Assembly (NCBI GenBank): GCA_026129305.1
Contig: JAHCII010000019.1
Coordinates: 1 to 34,188 of the forward strand
Reading direction: 5' to 3'
Source: Anaerolineales bacterium
GTDB lineage: Bacteria; Chloroflexota; Anaerolineae; Anaerolineales; UBA11579
Length of the DNA stretch: 34,188 bases
Within the stretch, counting starts at the first letter, position 1. Each line of letters begins with the position of its first letter. Below the pieces are notes generated by a model. The model had not been told where the DNA came from. It did no database searches and saw only the letters and a program-made list of their open reading frames with translations. This document shows, piece by piece, positions 23,819 through 31,397 of the stretch. Made by a program: the position numbers and the translations under genes.

Positions 23819-24460
23819 CTAGCTCTTGCGCAGCGATTGCCAGAGCAGGCAAATGCCGACCACGATAATGATCACCGGCCAAACGTAGTTCCAACTGGCT
23901 GCGCTGCCCAGGCTGACAAACAAGCCAAAAAGGATCAGGGCTCCAGCCGGGAAAATGGCCCAGCCCAAGGGCTCGCTGCTGGTGCGCAACCGGCTGATGA
24001 TCAGGAAAGTCAGGCCAATGCCAATAAAGAGCAACCCGCCGGTTTCAAAGGGTATATCCAGGCGCAGATCATCCAATACCGAGATGATCGCCAGCGTGAA
24101 CATGACCCCGCTGGGGATCAGCGCCCACCAGTTGCTGGGTTCGCGCCGGAAGATGAACAGGAAGCCGGCCCCAATGGCGCCCAAAAAGACCGCGCCGCCC
24201 AGAGCATCGCCGATGGGCGGGAAGAAGAGATCAAGCAGGTTGGAAGCTGCCAGACCCGCCAACACCAACCCGACGAAATTCAGCCAGGGATTGTTTTGGA
24301 GGCGCGCCTGGTCAAAGAAATACAAGGCGCCCAAGGCCCACAGGCCGGCAAACAAGGCATCGTTCCAGTCGCCTTTGAGGTAACCCCATTGCTGCAGGCC
24401 GATCAGGATGCCGCCGGCGATCAGCAGCACGCCAAAGATGGTGCGGTAGTCTCGTTGCAT
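23819..24460 (-). CDS. Multi-span membrane protein (DUF5668-like)
   Basis: A 213-residue hydrophobic protein with about seven spans arranged as repeated hairpins (IFGVLLIAGGILIGLQQWGY, LFAGLWALGALYFF, WAIFPAGALILFGLFVSLG, YVWPVIIIVVGICLLWQS). The I-x-G-x-x-I-x-x-G-x-x-x-L and WPxIIIxxG patterns recall the LiaF-type N-terminal membrane domain. The ATG has AGGAGA close upstream and starts 7 nt after the stop of the toast-rack protein, so the two are cotranscribed. No catalytic motif is present. Confidence 0.75.
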   Translation of the reverse strand: MQRDYRTIFGVLLIAGGILIGLQQWGYLKGDWNDALFAGLWALGALYFFDQARLQNNPWLNFVGLVLAGLAASNLLDLFFPPIGDALGGAVFLGAIGAGFLFIFRREPSNWWALIPSGVMFTLAIISVLDDLRLDIPFETGGLLFIGIGLTFLIISRLRTSSEPLGWAIFPAGALILFGLFVSLGSAASWNYVWPVIIIVVGICLLWQSLRKS

Positions 24461-24467
24461 GGTTCTC

Positions 24468-25259
24468 CTATTTCACCTGTACAGAACTGAGGCCAACTTC
24501 GATGATCAACTCCAGTTTGTTGGCTGCTTTGTCATAGTCTACGGATTGGTAGGCATTCAGGTTTCGCGGAAAGCGCTGCTCATTGATGACCACTGAACCC
24601 AGCCCCGATTCAACGTTGATGCGGGCTGCTACGCCTTCCGGCACGGTGATGTCGAAATTGGCCGCCCCGCCGGAGATCTTGGCCCGTGTGTGCCCGGCCC
24701 GCTCTGGCATCACCAGAGTGGTGCTGCTGGCCCCCGTCTCGATCTCGATCTCCTGAACCTGGGTGTCGCGCAGATCCAGCGTGCTGTCCGCCGCTCCGCA
24801 TTCCAGCTTGATCGTCGCTGGGGTTTTGGCATTGAGCTGCAGCTTGAGGCCCTGCGCGTCATTCCAATTCCAGGGGAAGAAGGTGGTCAGGCCGTGCAGA
24901 CCGGTTTCCAGGCGCACGCGCAATGTATCGCCCTCGCGCCGAGCGGAATGCTGGAGCGAGCCTGAACCACTGAGCAGCTGCGTCCCGCTGCCGCCGCCGC
25001 TGAGGCTGAGCTTGCCGGCGCCGTAGGTCAGACGCAGCTCGGCGCGCTTGGCGCCCTCAAGGGGGATTTGGAGGCTATCCGCTGTGCTGTTCTGGTCGTC
25101 CGGCCATTGGCGGCTGAGCAGGGTGTAAATGCCCAGTGCGATCAACACGATGGGAAAGAGTAACTGCGGCCGAATGCTGAACCAGTTGAGATTGTTGCCC
25201 AGGAAAAGAACACCGGCCAGGATCAGCAGCGCGCCCCAAAATAGATTGTGTTTATTCAT
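24468..25259 (-). CDS. LiaF-like protein: membrane domain plus toast-rack beta domain
   Basis: A 263-residue protein. The N-terminal hairpin of two spans (LFWGALLILAGVLFLGNNLNW, LLFPIVLIALGIYTLLS) matches the LiaF-type transmembrane domain. From about residue 75 a repetitive beta region follows (AELRLTYGAGKLSLSGG, IKLECGAADSTLDLRDTQ, IEIETGASSTTLVMPERAG, ARINVESGLGSVVINEQRF), the pattern of toast-rack/DUF2154 or bactofilin-like beta solenoids. Homologues take part in cell-envelope stress sensing. The start is MNKHNLFWG at 25259 with GAGGA upstream; an upstream in-frame extension crosses the promoter and is rejected. Confidence 0.82.
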   Translation of the reverse strand: MNKHNLFWGALLILAGVLFLGNNLNWFSIRPQLLFPIVLIALGIYTLLSRQWPDDQNSTADSLQIPLEGAKRAELRLTYGAGKLSLSGGGSGTQLLSGSGSLQHSARREGDTLRVRLETGLHGLTTFFPWNWNDAQGLKLQLNAKTPATIKLECGAADSTLDLRDTQVQEIEIETGASSTTLVMPERAGHTRAKISGGAANFDITVPEGVAARINVESGLGSVVINEQRFPRNLNAYQSVDYDKAANKLELIIEVGLSSVQVK

Positions 25260-25284
25260 GTTGTTCCTCAAGCTTTCATCCCCC

Positions 25285-25290
25285 ATTATA
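25285..25290 (-). promoter_or_regulatory. -10 box of the toast-rack/PlsY operon
   Basis: The minus strand reads TATAAT, 25 nt before the ATG at 25259. A TTGACA (25319-25314) lies upstream, but the 23-bp spacing is too long, so activation or a different -35 is likely. Confidence 0.5.
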
Positions 25291-25324
25291 CGGTTGCAGG
25301 CCGCTTGCTGAAGTGTCAAATGCC

Positions 25325-26047
25325 TCAGGCAAGGCGCGCCCAGGCGAAGTAGGTAGGCACTTCCGCGACGGGTTGGGCTTGGAGTGAGGCCAGCTGTGCG
25401 GCCAAATCGGCTGCGGGCAGCAGCCCGGCCAGGTCCGCCTGCAGCACTTCGGCTTCCAGCGGGTTGTCCCGCGCGGCCGGATCGCTTTGCAGCCGGCCGC
25501 TTTCCGAGGGCGGTAGGTCGGCCGCGGCAAAGCTGGCGGCCAGGTGCGCGCCAAAACCAGGGTCGGCCCCTTGTTGGCGCAGAGCCTGGATCTGCAGCTG
25601 ATTGAGTGTCTGCAAGGCGCTGCTTGGCGCGGCGCGGGCGGTGTAGTCTGGCTCGGCAAAGGCCAGGACTGTCCCGCCGCGCCGCGTGATGCGGGCGGCC
25701 TCCCGCAGGGCTTGCACCGGGTCAGGTAGCCAGAGCAGCACATAATGGAAGAAGCTCAGATCGAAGCTGTTGTCCGCATAAGGCAGATACAGCGCATCGC
25801 CGCAGATCAAATCGGCCGCGCAGACACTTTGTGCCCGTTGCAGGGCAGGGCGGTCAATATCCAGGCCGTGGATGGCTGCGCGAGTGGCGGGCAGGCTGCG
25901 CAGCACGGCGCCGGGGCCGCAGCCTATCTCCAGTACGCGCTGGGCGTTGGCCAGCCCGGCCCGGGCGAACAGGTGGCGGCGCAGCGGCGCGGTCCAGCCG
26001 GCTTGCTGCTGGTAGCGGCGTTCAGCCAGGTCAGGGGGCAGGGACAT
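25325..26047 (-). CDS. Class I SAM-dependent methyltransferase
   Basis: A 240-residue methyltransferase. Motif I is VLEIGCGPGAVL, the acidic loop is HGLDIDRPAL, then ICGDALYLPYADNSFDLSFFHYVLLWLPDP (motifs II-III, with the Met11/UbiE-like layout) and LREAARITRRGGTVLAFAEPDY. The acceptor cannot be predicted. A consensus TATAAT ends 7 nt before the ATG at 26047, so the mRNA is probably leaderless. It is divergent from the radical SAM gene at 26128 with 80 bp between starts. Confidence 0.88.
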   Translation of the reverse strand: MSLPPDLAERRYQQQAGWTAPLRRHLFARAGLANAQRVLEIGCGPGAVLRSLPATRAAIHGLDIDRPALQRAQSVCAADLICGDALYLPYADNSFDLSFFHYVLLWLPDPVQALREAARITRRGGTVLAFAEPDYTARAAPSSALQTLNQLQIQALRQQGADPGFGAHLAASFAAADLPPSESGRLQSDPAARDNPLEAEVLQADLAGLLPAADLAAQLASLQAQPVAEVPTYFAWARLA

Positions 26048-26054
26048 CCTGAGT

Positions 26055-26060
26055 ATTATA
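26055..26060 (-). promoter_or_regulatory. -10 box of the methyltransferase gene
   Basis: The minus strand reads TATAAT, 7 nt before the start codon, implying a leaderless transcript. No clear -35. Confidence 0.5.
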
Positions 26061-26092
26061 GAGCTTGGAAAATTGCTCAGGGAAAATCGTAA

Positions 26093-26121
26093 TAGACGGT
26101 CGCCCTTACAGGTTATATACT
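26093..26121 (+). promoter_or_regulatory. Promoter of the first radical SAM gene
   Basis: TAGACG (26093-26098) and TATACT (26116-26121) are spaced by 17 bp. The start codon follows the -10 by only 6 nt, so transcription should start at the ATG. Confidence 0.65.
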
Positions 26122-26127
26122 GTATCT

Positions 26128-27747
26128 ATGGCCATCGCTATTCGCCCCACATCCGTGAACGCACTTTGGCAGGGCCTTCGCCAGAACTCCAGCAGTTTTC
26201 TGGCCGCCCTGCAACCCCCTGAAACTCCCAGCTTGGGATTGCATTATTACGATATCGAGGCATCCAACGGGCGCACTTTCCGCATCCACCTGCGGGTGGA
26301 GCCCAGCGGCAATGGCGTGCTCTTCGTGGATGTGACCGATGTGGTACACCTGAACCAGACCGCGACCCTGATGGCCAAGATGGCCTTGGATGGTGTGCCA
26401 CGCCACGCGGCCCGGGCGCGCCTGGCCAGCTGGCGCAGCGGCGTGGACGCTGCGCAGCTGAACAGCGAGCTGGACCAGATCTACGACATGGTCGACGGTT
26501 TCCGCCACCCGGACGGGGACTGTGCCACCTGCCGCCTGTCTGATGCGGTATCCATGTCGCCCTTGTTCAGTATTGAGATCAATGCGCCCTATAAAGTAGA
26601 CATGGCGCTGACCTACGGCTGCAACAATGAGTGCCCGCACTGCTACAACGAGAACGACCGCCTGCAAATGCCCTCGCTGCCTTTGGCGGAGTGGCAGGCC
26701 GTGCTGGACCGCCTGGCTGAGTTGGGTGTGCCGCACCTGATCCTGACCGGCGGCGAGGCTACGCTGCACCCGGACCTGCCGCAGATCATCCAGTACGCCG
26801 AGAAGCTGGGCATGGTGGTGGGCCTCAACACCAACGGCCGTCACATCGCCCACAAGCCCTATATGGAAGAATTGGCCGAGGCCGGCTTGAACCATGTGCA
26901 GATCACGCTGGGTTCCAGCCGGGGAGAAGTGCACGATGCCATGATGGGGGCGACTTCGTTCGAGCAGACCTTGCGGGGCATCGAGAACGCGGTGGCCAGC
27001 CGCGTGCACGTCATCACCAACACCACGCTGATGCGGGCCAACATGGACCACGCCGAAGAGATCATCGAGTTCCTTTACTCGCTGGGCATCCGCACTTTTG
27101 CGATGAACGGCATGATCTATTCCGGCGGCGGTTTTGCCCATCCGTCTGCCATCACCGAGGCGGAGATGCCCGCCTTGCTGGTGCGCGTGCGTGATAAGGC
27201 GGACGAGCTGGGCATGCGCTTCCTGTGGTACACGCCCACCGAGTATTGCCGCATGTCCCCGGTGGAACTGGAAATTGGCGCCAAGCGCTGCAATGCCGGG
27301 GAGTACTCGCTCTGTATTGAACCGAATGGCGATGTGCTGCCCTGCCAGTCGTATTACGTCTCCGCAGGCAACATCCTGCACGATCCTTGGGAGCAAATTT
27401 GGGATGGGGAACTGTTCCGCTCTTTCCGCCACCGCGAAGAAGACCCCAGGGGCTATGGCCTGCCGGAGAAGTGCTGGACCTGCCCCGACCTGCCGCTGTG
27501 CGGCGGCGGCTGCCGCATTGAACGTGAAGCACGCGATGGTGTGCGCATCGCCGGCGAGGGTGGCGGCGGTTGCTCAGGCTGCAGCGGCAGCTGCGGCACC
27601 GGCGGGGCGGCCCACGAGATCAAGAGCCATGTGCACACTGCCGGCTATATCCCGACAGGCGGCTTCATCCCTTCGCCCAGCACCACGCGCACCACGGTGC
27701 GCTCCAGCGGTAACATGTCGCTGATCGGCCTGGAGGAAATTCAGTAA
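26128..27747 (+). CDS. Radical SAM/SPASM maturase with N-terminal PqqD-like domain
   Basis: A 539-residue enzyme. A PqqD-like peptide-binding region (about 50-110: HLRVEPSGNGVLFVDVTDVV, HLNQTATLMAKMAL) precedes the radical SAM core with the [4Fe-4S] motif Cys165-x3-Cys169-x2-Cys172 (CNNECPHCY) and the SAM-binding LTGGEATLHPD. A SPASM-type C-terminal region (CNAGEYSLCIEPNGDVLPC, CWTCPDLPLCGGGC) binds auxiliary clusters. An unusual Gly/Cys tail follows (CSGCSGSCGTGG; Cys482, 485, 489). Such architecture normally modifies ribosomal peptides or proteins. Candidate partners are the DUF2207-like proteins nearby, one with a Cys-Ala tail. The gene product is paralogous to the cysteine-less protein at 30219-31397. 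ATG 26128 follows a -10 by 6 nt. Confidence 0.9.
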   Translation: MAIAIRPTSVNALWQGLRQNSSSFLAALQPPETPSLGLHYYDIEASNGRTFRIHLRVEPSGNGVLFVDVTDVVHLNQTATLMAKMALDGVPRHAARARLASWRSGVDAAQLNSELDQIYDMVDGFRHPDGDCATCRLSDAVSMSPLFSIEINAPYKVDMALTYGCNNECPHCYNENDRLQMPSLPLAEWQAVLDRLAELGVPHLILTGGEATLHPDLPQIIQYAEKLGMVVGLNTNGRHIAHKPYMEELAEAGLNHVQITLGSSRGEVHDAMMGATSFEQTLRGIENAVASRVHVITNTTLMRANMDHAEEIIEFLYSLGIRTFAMNGMIYSGGGFAHPSAITEAEMPALLVRVRDKADELGMRFLWYTPTEYCRMSPVELEIGAKRCNAGEYSLCIEPNGDVLPCQSYYVSAGNILHDPWEQIWDGELFRSFRHREEDPRGYGLPEKCWTCPDLPLCGGGCRIEREARDGVRIAGEGGGGCSGCSGSCGTGGAAHEIKSHVHTAGYIPTGGFIPSPSTTRTTVRSSGNMSLIGLEEIQ

Positions 27748-27755
27748 GGACGACT

Positions 27756-28253
27756 TTGCGACGTAGGAATTCGAATAGGCTCCAGGGTTATGATTATTCC
27801 TTGCCCGGGGCCTATTTTGTTACTTTGGTTGTGAAAGACCGCAGGCCACTGTTTGGTGTGTTGAATAATGGCGATGTGTTGCTGAATGCTGTTGGAAGCT
27901 TAGCACGACAAGAGTTGTTAACTTCGGTAGCTATGAGAAAAGAAATACGTTTGGATGAGTTTGTATTCATGCCAGATCATTTGCACGCCATCCTTTTTAT
28001 TGATGACCTTGATGGCACACAAGCCTCCTCGACAGTCAGCGTTGGGGCGCACGGCCGTGCGCCCCAACAACAACGGAAGCCAAGGTCATTGGGCTCACTA
28101 GTTGCTGCTTATAAAGCGGCTAGTACTCGAGTGCTTAGGGCGCATCTAGGAGATCCTGAGATACTGATTTGGCAAAGGAACTTTTACGATCGCGTCATAC
28201 GAAACCAGACCGAATTAGAACGCATGCGCGGGTACATAGCTTATAACCCCTGA
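27756..28253 (+). mobile_element. REP-associated tyrosine transposase (RAYT, Y1_Tnp family) gene
   Basis: A 165-residue HUH/Y1 transposase (IS200-related, RAYT type). The protein opens MRRRNSNRLQGYDYSLPGAYFVTLVV. The HUH motif is in FMPDHLHAIL, and the likely catalytic tyrosine is in NFYDRVIRN. The start is TTG 27756 with AAGGA (27746-27750) overlapping the stop of the radical SAM gene. Base composition is lower in GC than both neighbours, suggesting recent arrival. It carries a 28-bp perfect palindrome inside its coding sequence (28041-28068, translated as VGAHGRAPQQ) and is followed by a REP-like hairpin at 28290-28315. It appears to have landed between two genes of the radical SAM/DUF2207 cluster. 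Confidence 0.88.
28041..28068. repeat. 28-bp perfect palindrome inside the RAYT gene
   Basis: The two 14-bp halves (GTTGGGGCGCACGG and its complement) meet with no spacer. GGGGCGCACGGCCGTGCGCCCC-type palindromes are common REP-like units in bacteria, and RAYTs mobilise such hairpins. Here it is in frame and adds GAHGRAP to the protein. Confidence 0.85.
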
Positions 28254-28289
28254 AACTTTGGGAGGGATGGTGATGTTCAGGCTCTGTAG

Positions 28290-28315
28290 TAGGATCGTAC
28301 GACCGTGCGACCCTA
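28290..28315. repeat. REP-like imperfect palindrome downstream of RAYT
   Basis: TAGGATCGTACGA/CCGTGCGACCCTA folds into a 26-nt hairpin with two mismatches and a G-T pair. It shares the CGTGCG core style with the palindrome inside the RAYT gene and lies 37 bp past its stop codon, as expected for the element end. Confidence 0.6.
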
Positions 28316-28339
28316 AAGGCCGTGGCAGCCGAGGTATGG

Positions 28340-29194
28340 ATGCTCGTTGAAATAAGTATTCTTTTTGCTCTGGTTTACATCGCCTTCCGCGTCTGGCGCT
28401 GGCGGCAGGCCAACCTGCAGCCCTACACGCCTGCCCTGGCGCGCATCGAAGGCGGCGGGGTCAAGCGCGGCCTGACTCCTGCCGAAGGCGCTATCTTGCT
28501 GGGCCGTCCTCTGCATATCACGCTCACCCTGGTCATCTTCGAGATGCTGCGCAAAGGCTTCCTGCGCCAGGTAGCTGCCGATCCGCTGACGGTGGAAGTG
28601 ACCGAGGCCTTTCGCACCCAGGGCCGAGGCCTGAGTCCACAGGCGCGCGGCGACCAGCGCCGGGCGGCTGCGCAGAAGATCAACAGCACATTGCATCACT
28701 ACGAAGAGCCGTTTCTGGAGATTATCGAGGCCAATCCGGGCCGCCCGGTGGCCGAGTTGGACCTGGGCGTGGCGGTGCAGCCGTTGGTGCGCTATGTGGC
28801 CGGGCGGGTGGGCGGCTACAGCCTGGAGGAGAGCCGGGAATACTACCGCCTGATCATCGAGCGGGCCCCGCGTGAAGCGCGCAGCGACGGCCGCCTGACC
28901 TTTGAACGCCAGAAAGTGCTGGACCGCAACTTTGGCTGGGTACTGCTTGGCGACGAGTTCGCCGGTGTGCTGGATACGCAGGAGCTCAGCTACTTGCCGT
29001 TGTGGCTGCGCCCGCCGCGCGGCTCCGGCCAGGAACTGGGCGCAGTGGGCTTCGCTGCTTGGGCTAAGGGTGTGATGGATGGGTTGGCGGGTGTGGTGGC
29101 TGAGGAAGATGTCAAGCTGACCTTGGGCCGTGAAGAGGATGCCACCACCGCGACCTTGCTCAATGACATCACCCGCACCACGTTTTACGGCTGA
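28340..29194 (+). CDS. Membrane-anchored DUF2207 C-terminal-like protein
   Basis: A 284-residue protein with one N-terminal span (ISILFALVYIAFRVW) and a cytoplasmic remainder. The segment GGGVKRGLTPAEGAILLGRP, then LTLVIFEMLRKGFLRQVAADPLTVEV, aligns with GHGIKRGLTAPEAAILLEQP, then MTMMLFSAIKKGAAEVEKRDPLELKV of the long DUF2207-like protein at 31397-33115. SLEESREYYRLI and FGWVLLGDEF also have counterparts there. It therefore looks like a shortened paralogue lacking the signal peptide, extracellular domain and Cys tail. ATG 28340 is preferred (GAGG, 5-nt spacer) over GTG 28322. It probably once followed the radical SAM gene directly, before the RAYT insertion. The function is unknown. Confidence 0.78.
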   Translation: MLVEISILFALVYIAFRVWRWRQANLQPYTPALARIEGGGVKRGLTPAEGAILLGRPLHITLTLVIFEMLRKGFLRQVAADPLTVEVTEAFRTQGRGLSPQARGDQRRAAAQKINSTLHHYEEPFLEIIEANPGRPVAELDLGVAVQPLVRYVAGRVGGYSLEESREYYRLIIERAPREARSDGRLTFERQKVLDRNFGWVLLGDEFAGVLDTQELSYLPLWLRPPRGSGQELGAVGFAAWAKGVMDGLAGVVAEEDVKLTLGREEDATTATLLNDITRTTFYG

Positions 29195-29239
29195 TTAATC
29201 TCTATTATCATTGTACGAGCTTGTGTCTGAGGAGCCCTG

Positions 29240-30159
29240 ATGTCTAATTTGCCTACGCTCTACAACAGTGAAGATGCCTTCCGCGACTACGTGCCGCGCA
29301 CCCAGGAGTTTATGACGCTGGGCGCCCAGGCCGGCTTGCGGCCCACAGCCGAGGACAAGGCTCCCGCGGCGCTGGTGGTGATCGATATGCAAAACGACTT
29401 TGTGCGTCCTGATGGAGCGTTGAGTGTGCCCGGCTCCGAGGCCGACCTGCAGCGCCTGGTCGAATTCATTTACAACAAAGCCGAGCAGATCAGCGCCATC
29501 TACTGCACGCTGGATTCGCACTATCCGATGCAGATCTTCTACAGCGAGTGGTGGCACAACCCGGCCACCGGCGAGCAGCCGGCGCCTTTCACCGTCATCA
29601 CTGCCGAAGATGTGGCCCAGGACGCCTGGGTCGCCCGGCAGGATGCGGAGTGGTCGCAGCACTACGTCACTGAACTGGCCAAGCAGGGCCAGAAGCAGCT
29701 GATGATCTGGCCCAAGCACACCATGGTGGGCACCTGGGGCCAGGCCCTCTCGTCGGCGTTGTACGAGGCGATTGCCTGGCACAGCGCCGCCCGGCAGACC
29801 CAGCCAGTCTTTGTGACCAAGGGCGACCTGCCGCAGGTGGAACGCTACGGCGCCTTTGCGCCAGAAGTGGAATATCCCGGCGACCTACGCGGCCGGGCCG
29901 ACCAGTCCTTACTGGACGAGCTGGCCGGTTACCAGCGCACCTGGTGGGCCGGCGAGGCCGAAACGCACTGCGTGATCGCCAGCCAGGTGCAGGCGGTGGA
30001 GTACTTCGCCAGCAAGCCCCAGGTGTTGGAGGCATGCACTTCCTGATCGACTGCACCAGCCCCATCCTGCACCCTGAGGTCGACTTCGTCGGCCTGGCAC
30101 GCGCGGAGCAGCAGCGACTGGCTGCGCTCGGTGTGAAGCTGGTAAAAAGCACGGATTAG
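29240..30159 (+). pseudogene. Isochorismatase/nicotinamidase-family hydrolase with apparent frameshift
   Basis: The first frame (29240-30046) encodes 268 residues of a cysteine hydrolase of the isochorismatase fold. Asp is in VVIDMQNDFV, Lys in WPKHTM, and the nucleophile Cys in AETHCVIASQ. This frame ends QVLEACTS-stop. The next frame from about 30034 continues MHFLIDCTSPILHPEVDF, then VGLARAEQQRLAALGVKLVKSTD, to a TAG at 30157-30159, which completes the fold. A one-base deletion (or equivalent +2 shift) near 30030 explains this. The catalytic triad lies before the shift, so the truncated protein might still be made. GAGGAG precedes the ATG at 29240. A sequencing error and a real lesion cannot be told apart here. 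Confidence 0.75.
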
Positions 30160-30169
30160 CCGTAGATGA

Positions 30170-30206
30170 AAAAAAGAGGCCGGTCAAAAGGACTGGCCTC
30201 TTTTTT
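30170..30206. terminator. Bidirectional terminator between convergent genes
   Basis: The stem AAAAAAGAGGCCGGTC/GACTGGCCTCTTTTTT (one G-T pair) with a 5-nt loop has an A-run on one side and a T-run on the other. It serves the isochorismatase gene (plus) and the radical SAM-fold gene (minus). Confidence 0.88.
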
Positions 30207-30218
30207 GTCTATGAAGGG

Positions 30219-31397
30219 CTATGCCTTAACCTTCCAGATCTTGCTCCACTTGTCATTCAGCATATTGCCCAGCACTTTCTTGCCGCCCTGTCCTGCCAGC
30301 ACGTCGCCATCCGGCTCGACGTACAGCCAGGCGCGGCCGGCCCCGTCCAGCGCTTTGGTTTTCTGGGCTTTGAGCTCCAGGCTCACCGGGTTTAAGCCTG
30401 AGTAAGGCACCGGCATGTCCCAGACCAGCGGCAAGCCCATATGGTTGGCGTGGTCGGCGGCGGTTTGCAGCTTGTCGCTGAGTGCTTCGTCACTCTCGCT
30501 CAACGACAGGGCACGCACGCCGCTCTCGGCGATGCGGTCGATCAGGCTATTGATCTGCTTGGCGTTCTGCTTGGTCAGCGTCAGGTGGGCGGCGATGAAA
30601 ATGTCATCGTCGAGCACCTTGCGCCAGTAGGCAAAACTGGCCAGTGAGTCCCAGGTTTCCTCTTTGTTGGGCTGCAGCACGATCATGGCGTGGTCCAGGC
30701 CGGCATCTAACAAGGTCTTCAGGTAACGCGTGTCGCCCAGCTTGCGGCCGTCGGTAATCAGGCCGCTCACCAGGCCGTGCTCTTCGGCGCGCTGCAGCAG
30801 TTGCGGCAGGTCCTCACGTAGGGTGGGTTCGCCGCCGGTGAACAGCACATGCGGGATGCCGACTTCGTAGGCCTTGTCGATGATCTGCGTCCACTCTTCG
30901 GTGCTCAGCTCGCGGGTCACGCGCTTGGTGGGCGCCGCATCGCGCGGCGCTCCGGCGGGCAGCTTGTAAGTCAACGCGCAATCCAGCCGATAGGGCGCGG
31001 TCATCGAGTCGGTATAGGGCGCCTGGCGTTCCAGGTTCAGGTAGGTTACCGGATCCAGGTCAGGCGTCTCGATCAGTGTTTGCAGGCTTTGCGCAAAGTT
31101 GGCGTAATCCGTATCGGCCTGTTTTTTACTCACCCGGTAGCGTTGGCTGATTTTGGCGGCAACTTCATCGGGAGGGGTCAGGTGGATGAAGTGATATGCA
31201 TATTCTGTGGCGGATTGGTTGAGGTGCATCACCGTCGAGGCATTCAGCACCAGCAACCCTTCGCCGTTCGGCTCTACACGCAGGTGCAGGCGGTAGTGGA
31301 AGGGATGGCTGGCCGGCGCGGTGTAGGTGTAAAAGCCCGGCTCCAGGGGAGCGGCGCGCTCGGTGTCGCTCAAGCCCAGGCGTTCTCGCCAGCCCAT
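30219..31397 (-). CDS. Radical SAM-fold protein lacking all cluster cysteines (pseudoenzyme)
   Basis: A 392-residue paralogue of the 26128-27747 protein. It keeps the PqqD-like domain (HLRVEPNGEGLLVLNASTVM, HLNQSATEYAYHF), the barrel and the SAM-binding LFTGGEPTLREDLPQLL. Where the active protein has CNNECPHCY, this one reads KLPAGAPRDAAPTKR after ALTY. The SPASM region is reduced to WLYVEPDGDVLAGQGGKKVLGNMLNDKWSKIWK with no cysteine. One cysteine remains in the whole protein (RLDCALTY). It cannot bind the canonical cluster, so it may act as a peptide-binding partner. ATG 31397 is set by GGAGGAGG six bases upstream and overlaps the previous stop (TGATG). Confidence 0.88.
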   Translation of the reverse strand: MGWRERLGLSDTERAAPLEPGFYTYTAPASHPFHYRLHLRVEPNGEGLLVLNASTVMHLNQSATEYAYHFIHLTPPDEVAAKISQRYRVSKKQADTDYANFAQSLQTLIETPDLDPVTYLNLERQAPYTDSMTAPYRLDCALTYKLPAGAPRDAAPTKRVTRELSTEEWTQIIDKAYEVGIPHVLFTGGEPTLREDLPQLLQRAEEHGLVSGLITDGRKLGDTRYLKTLLDAGLDHAMIVLQPNKEETWDSLASFAYWRKVLDDDIFIAAHLTLTKQNAKQINSLIDRIAESGVRALSLSESDEALSDKLQTAADHANHMGLPLVWDMPVPYSGLNPVSLELKAQKTKALDGAGRAWLYVEPDGDVLAGQGGKKVLGNMLNDKWSKIWKVKA

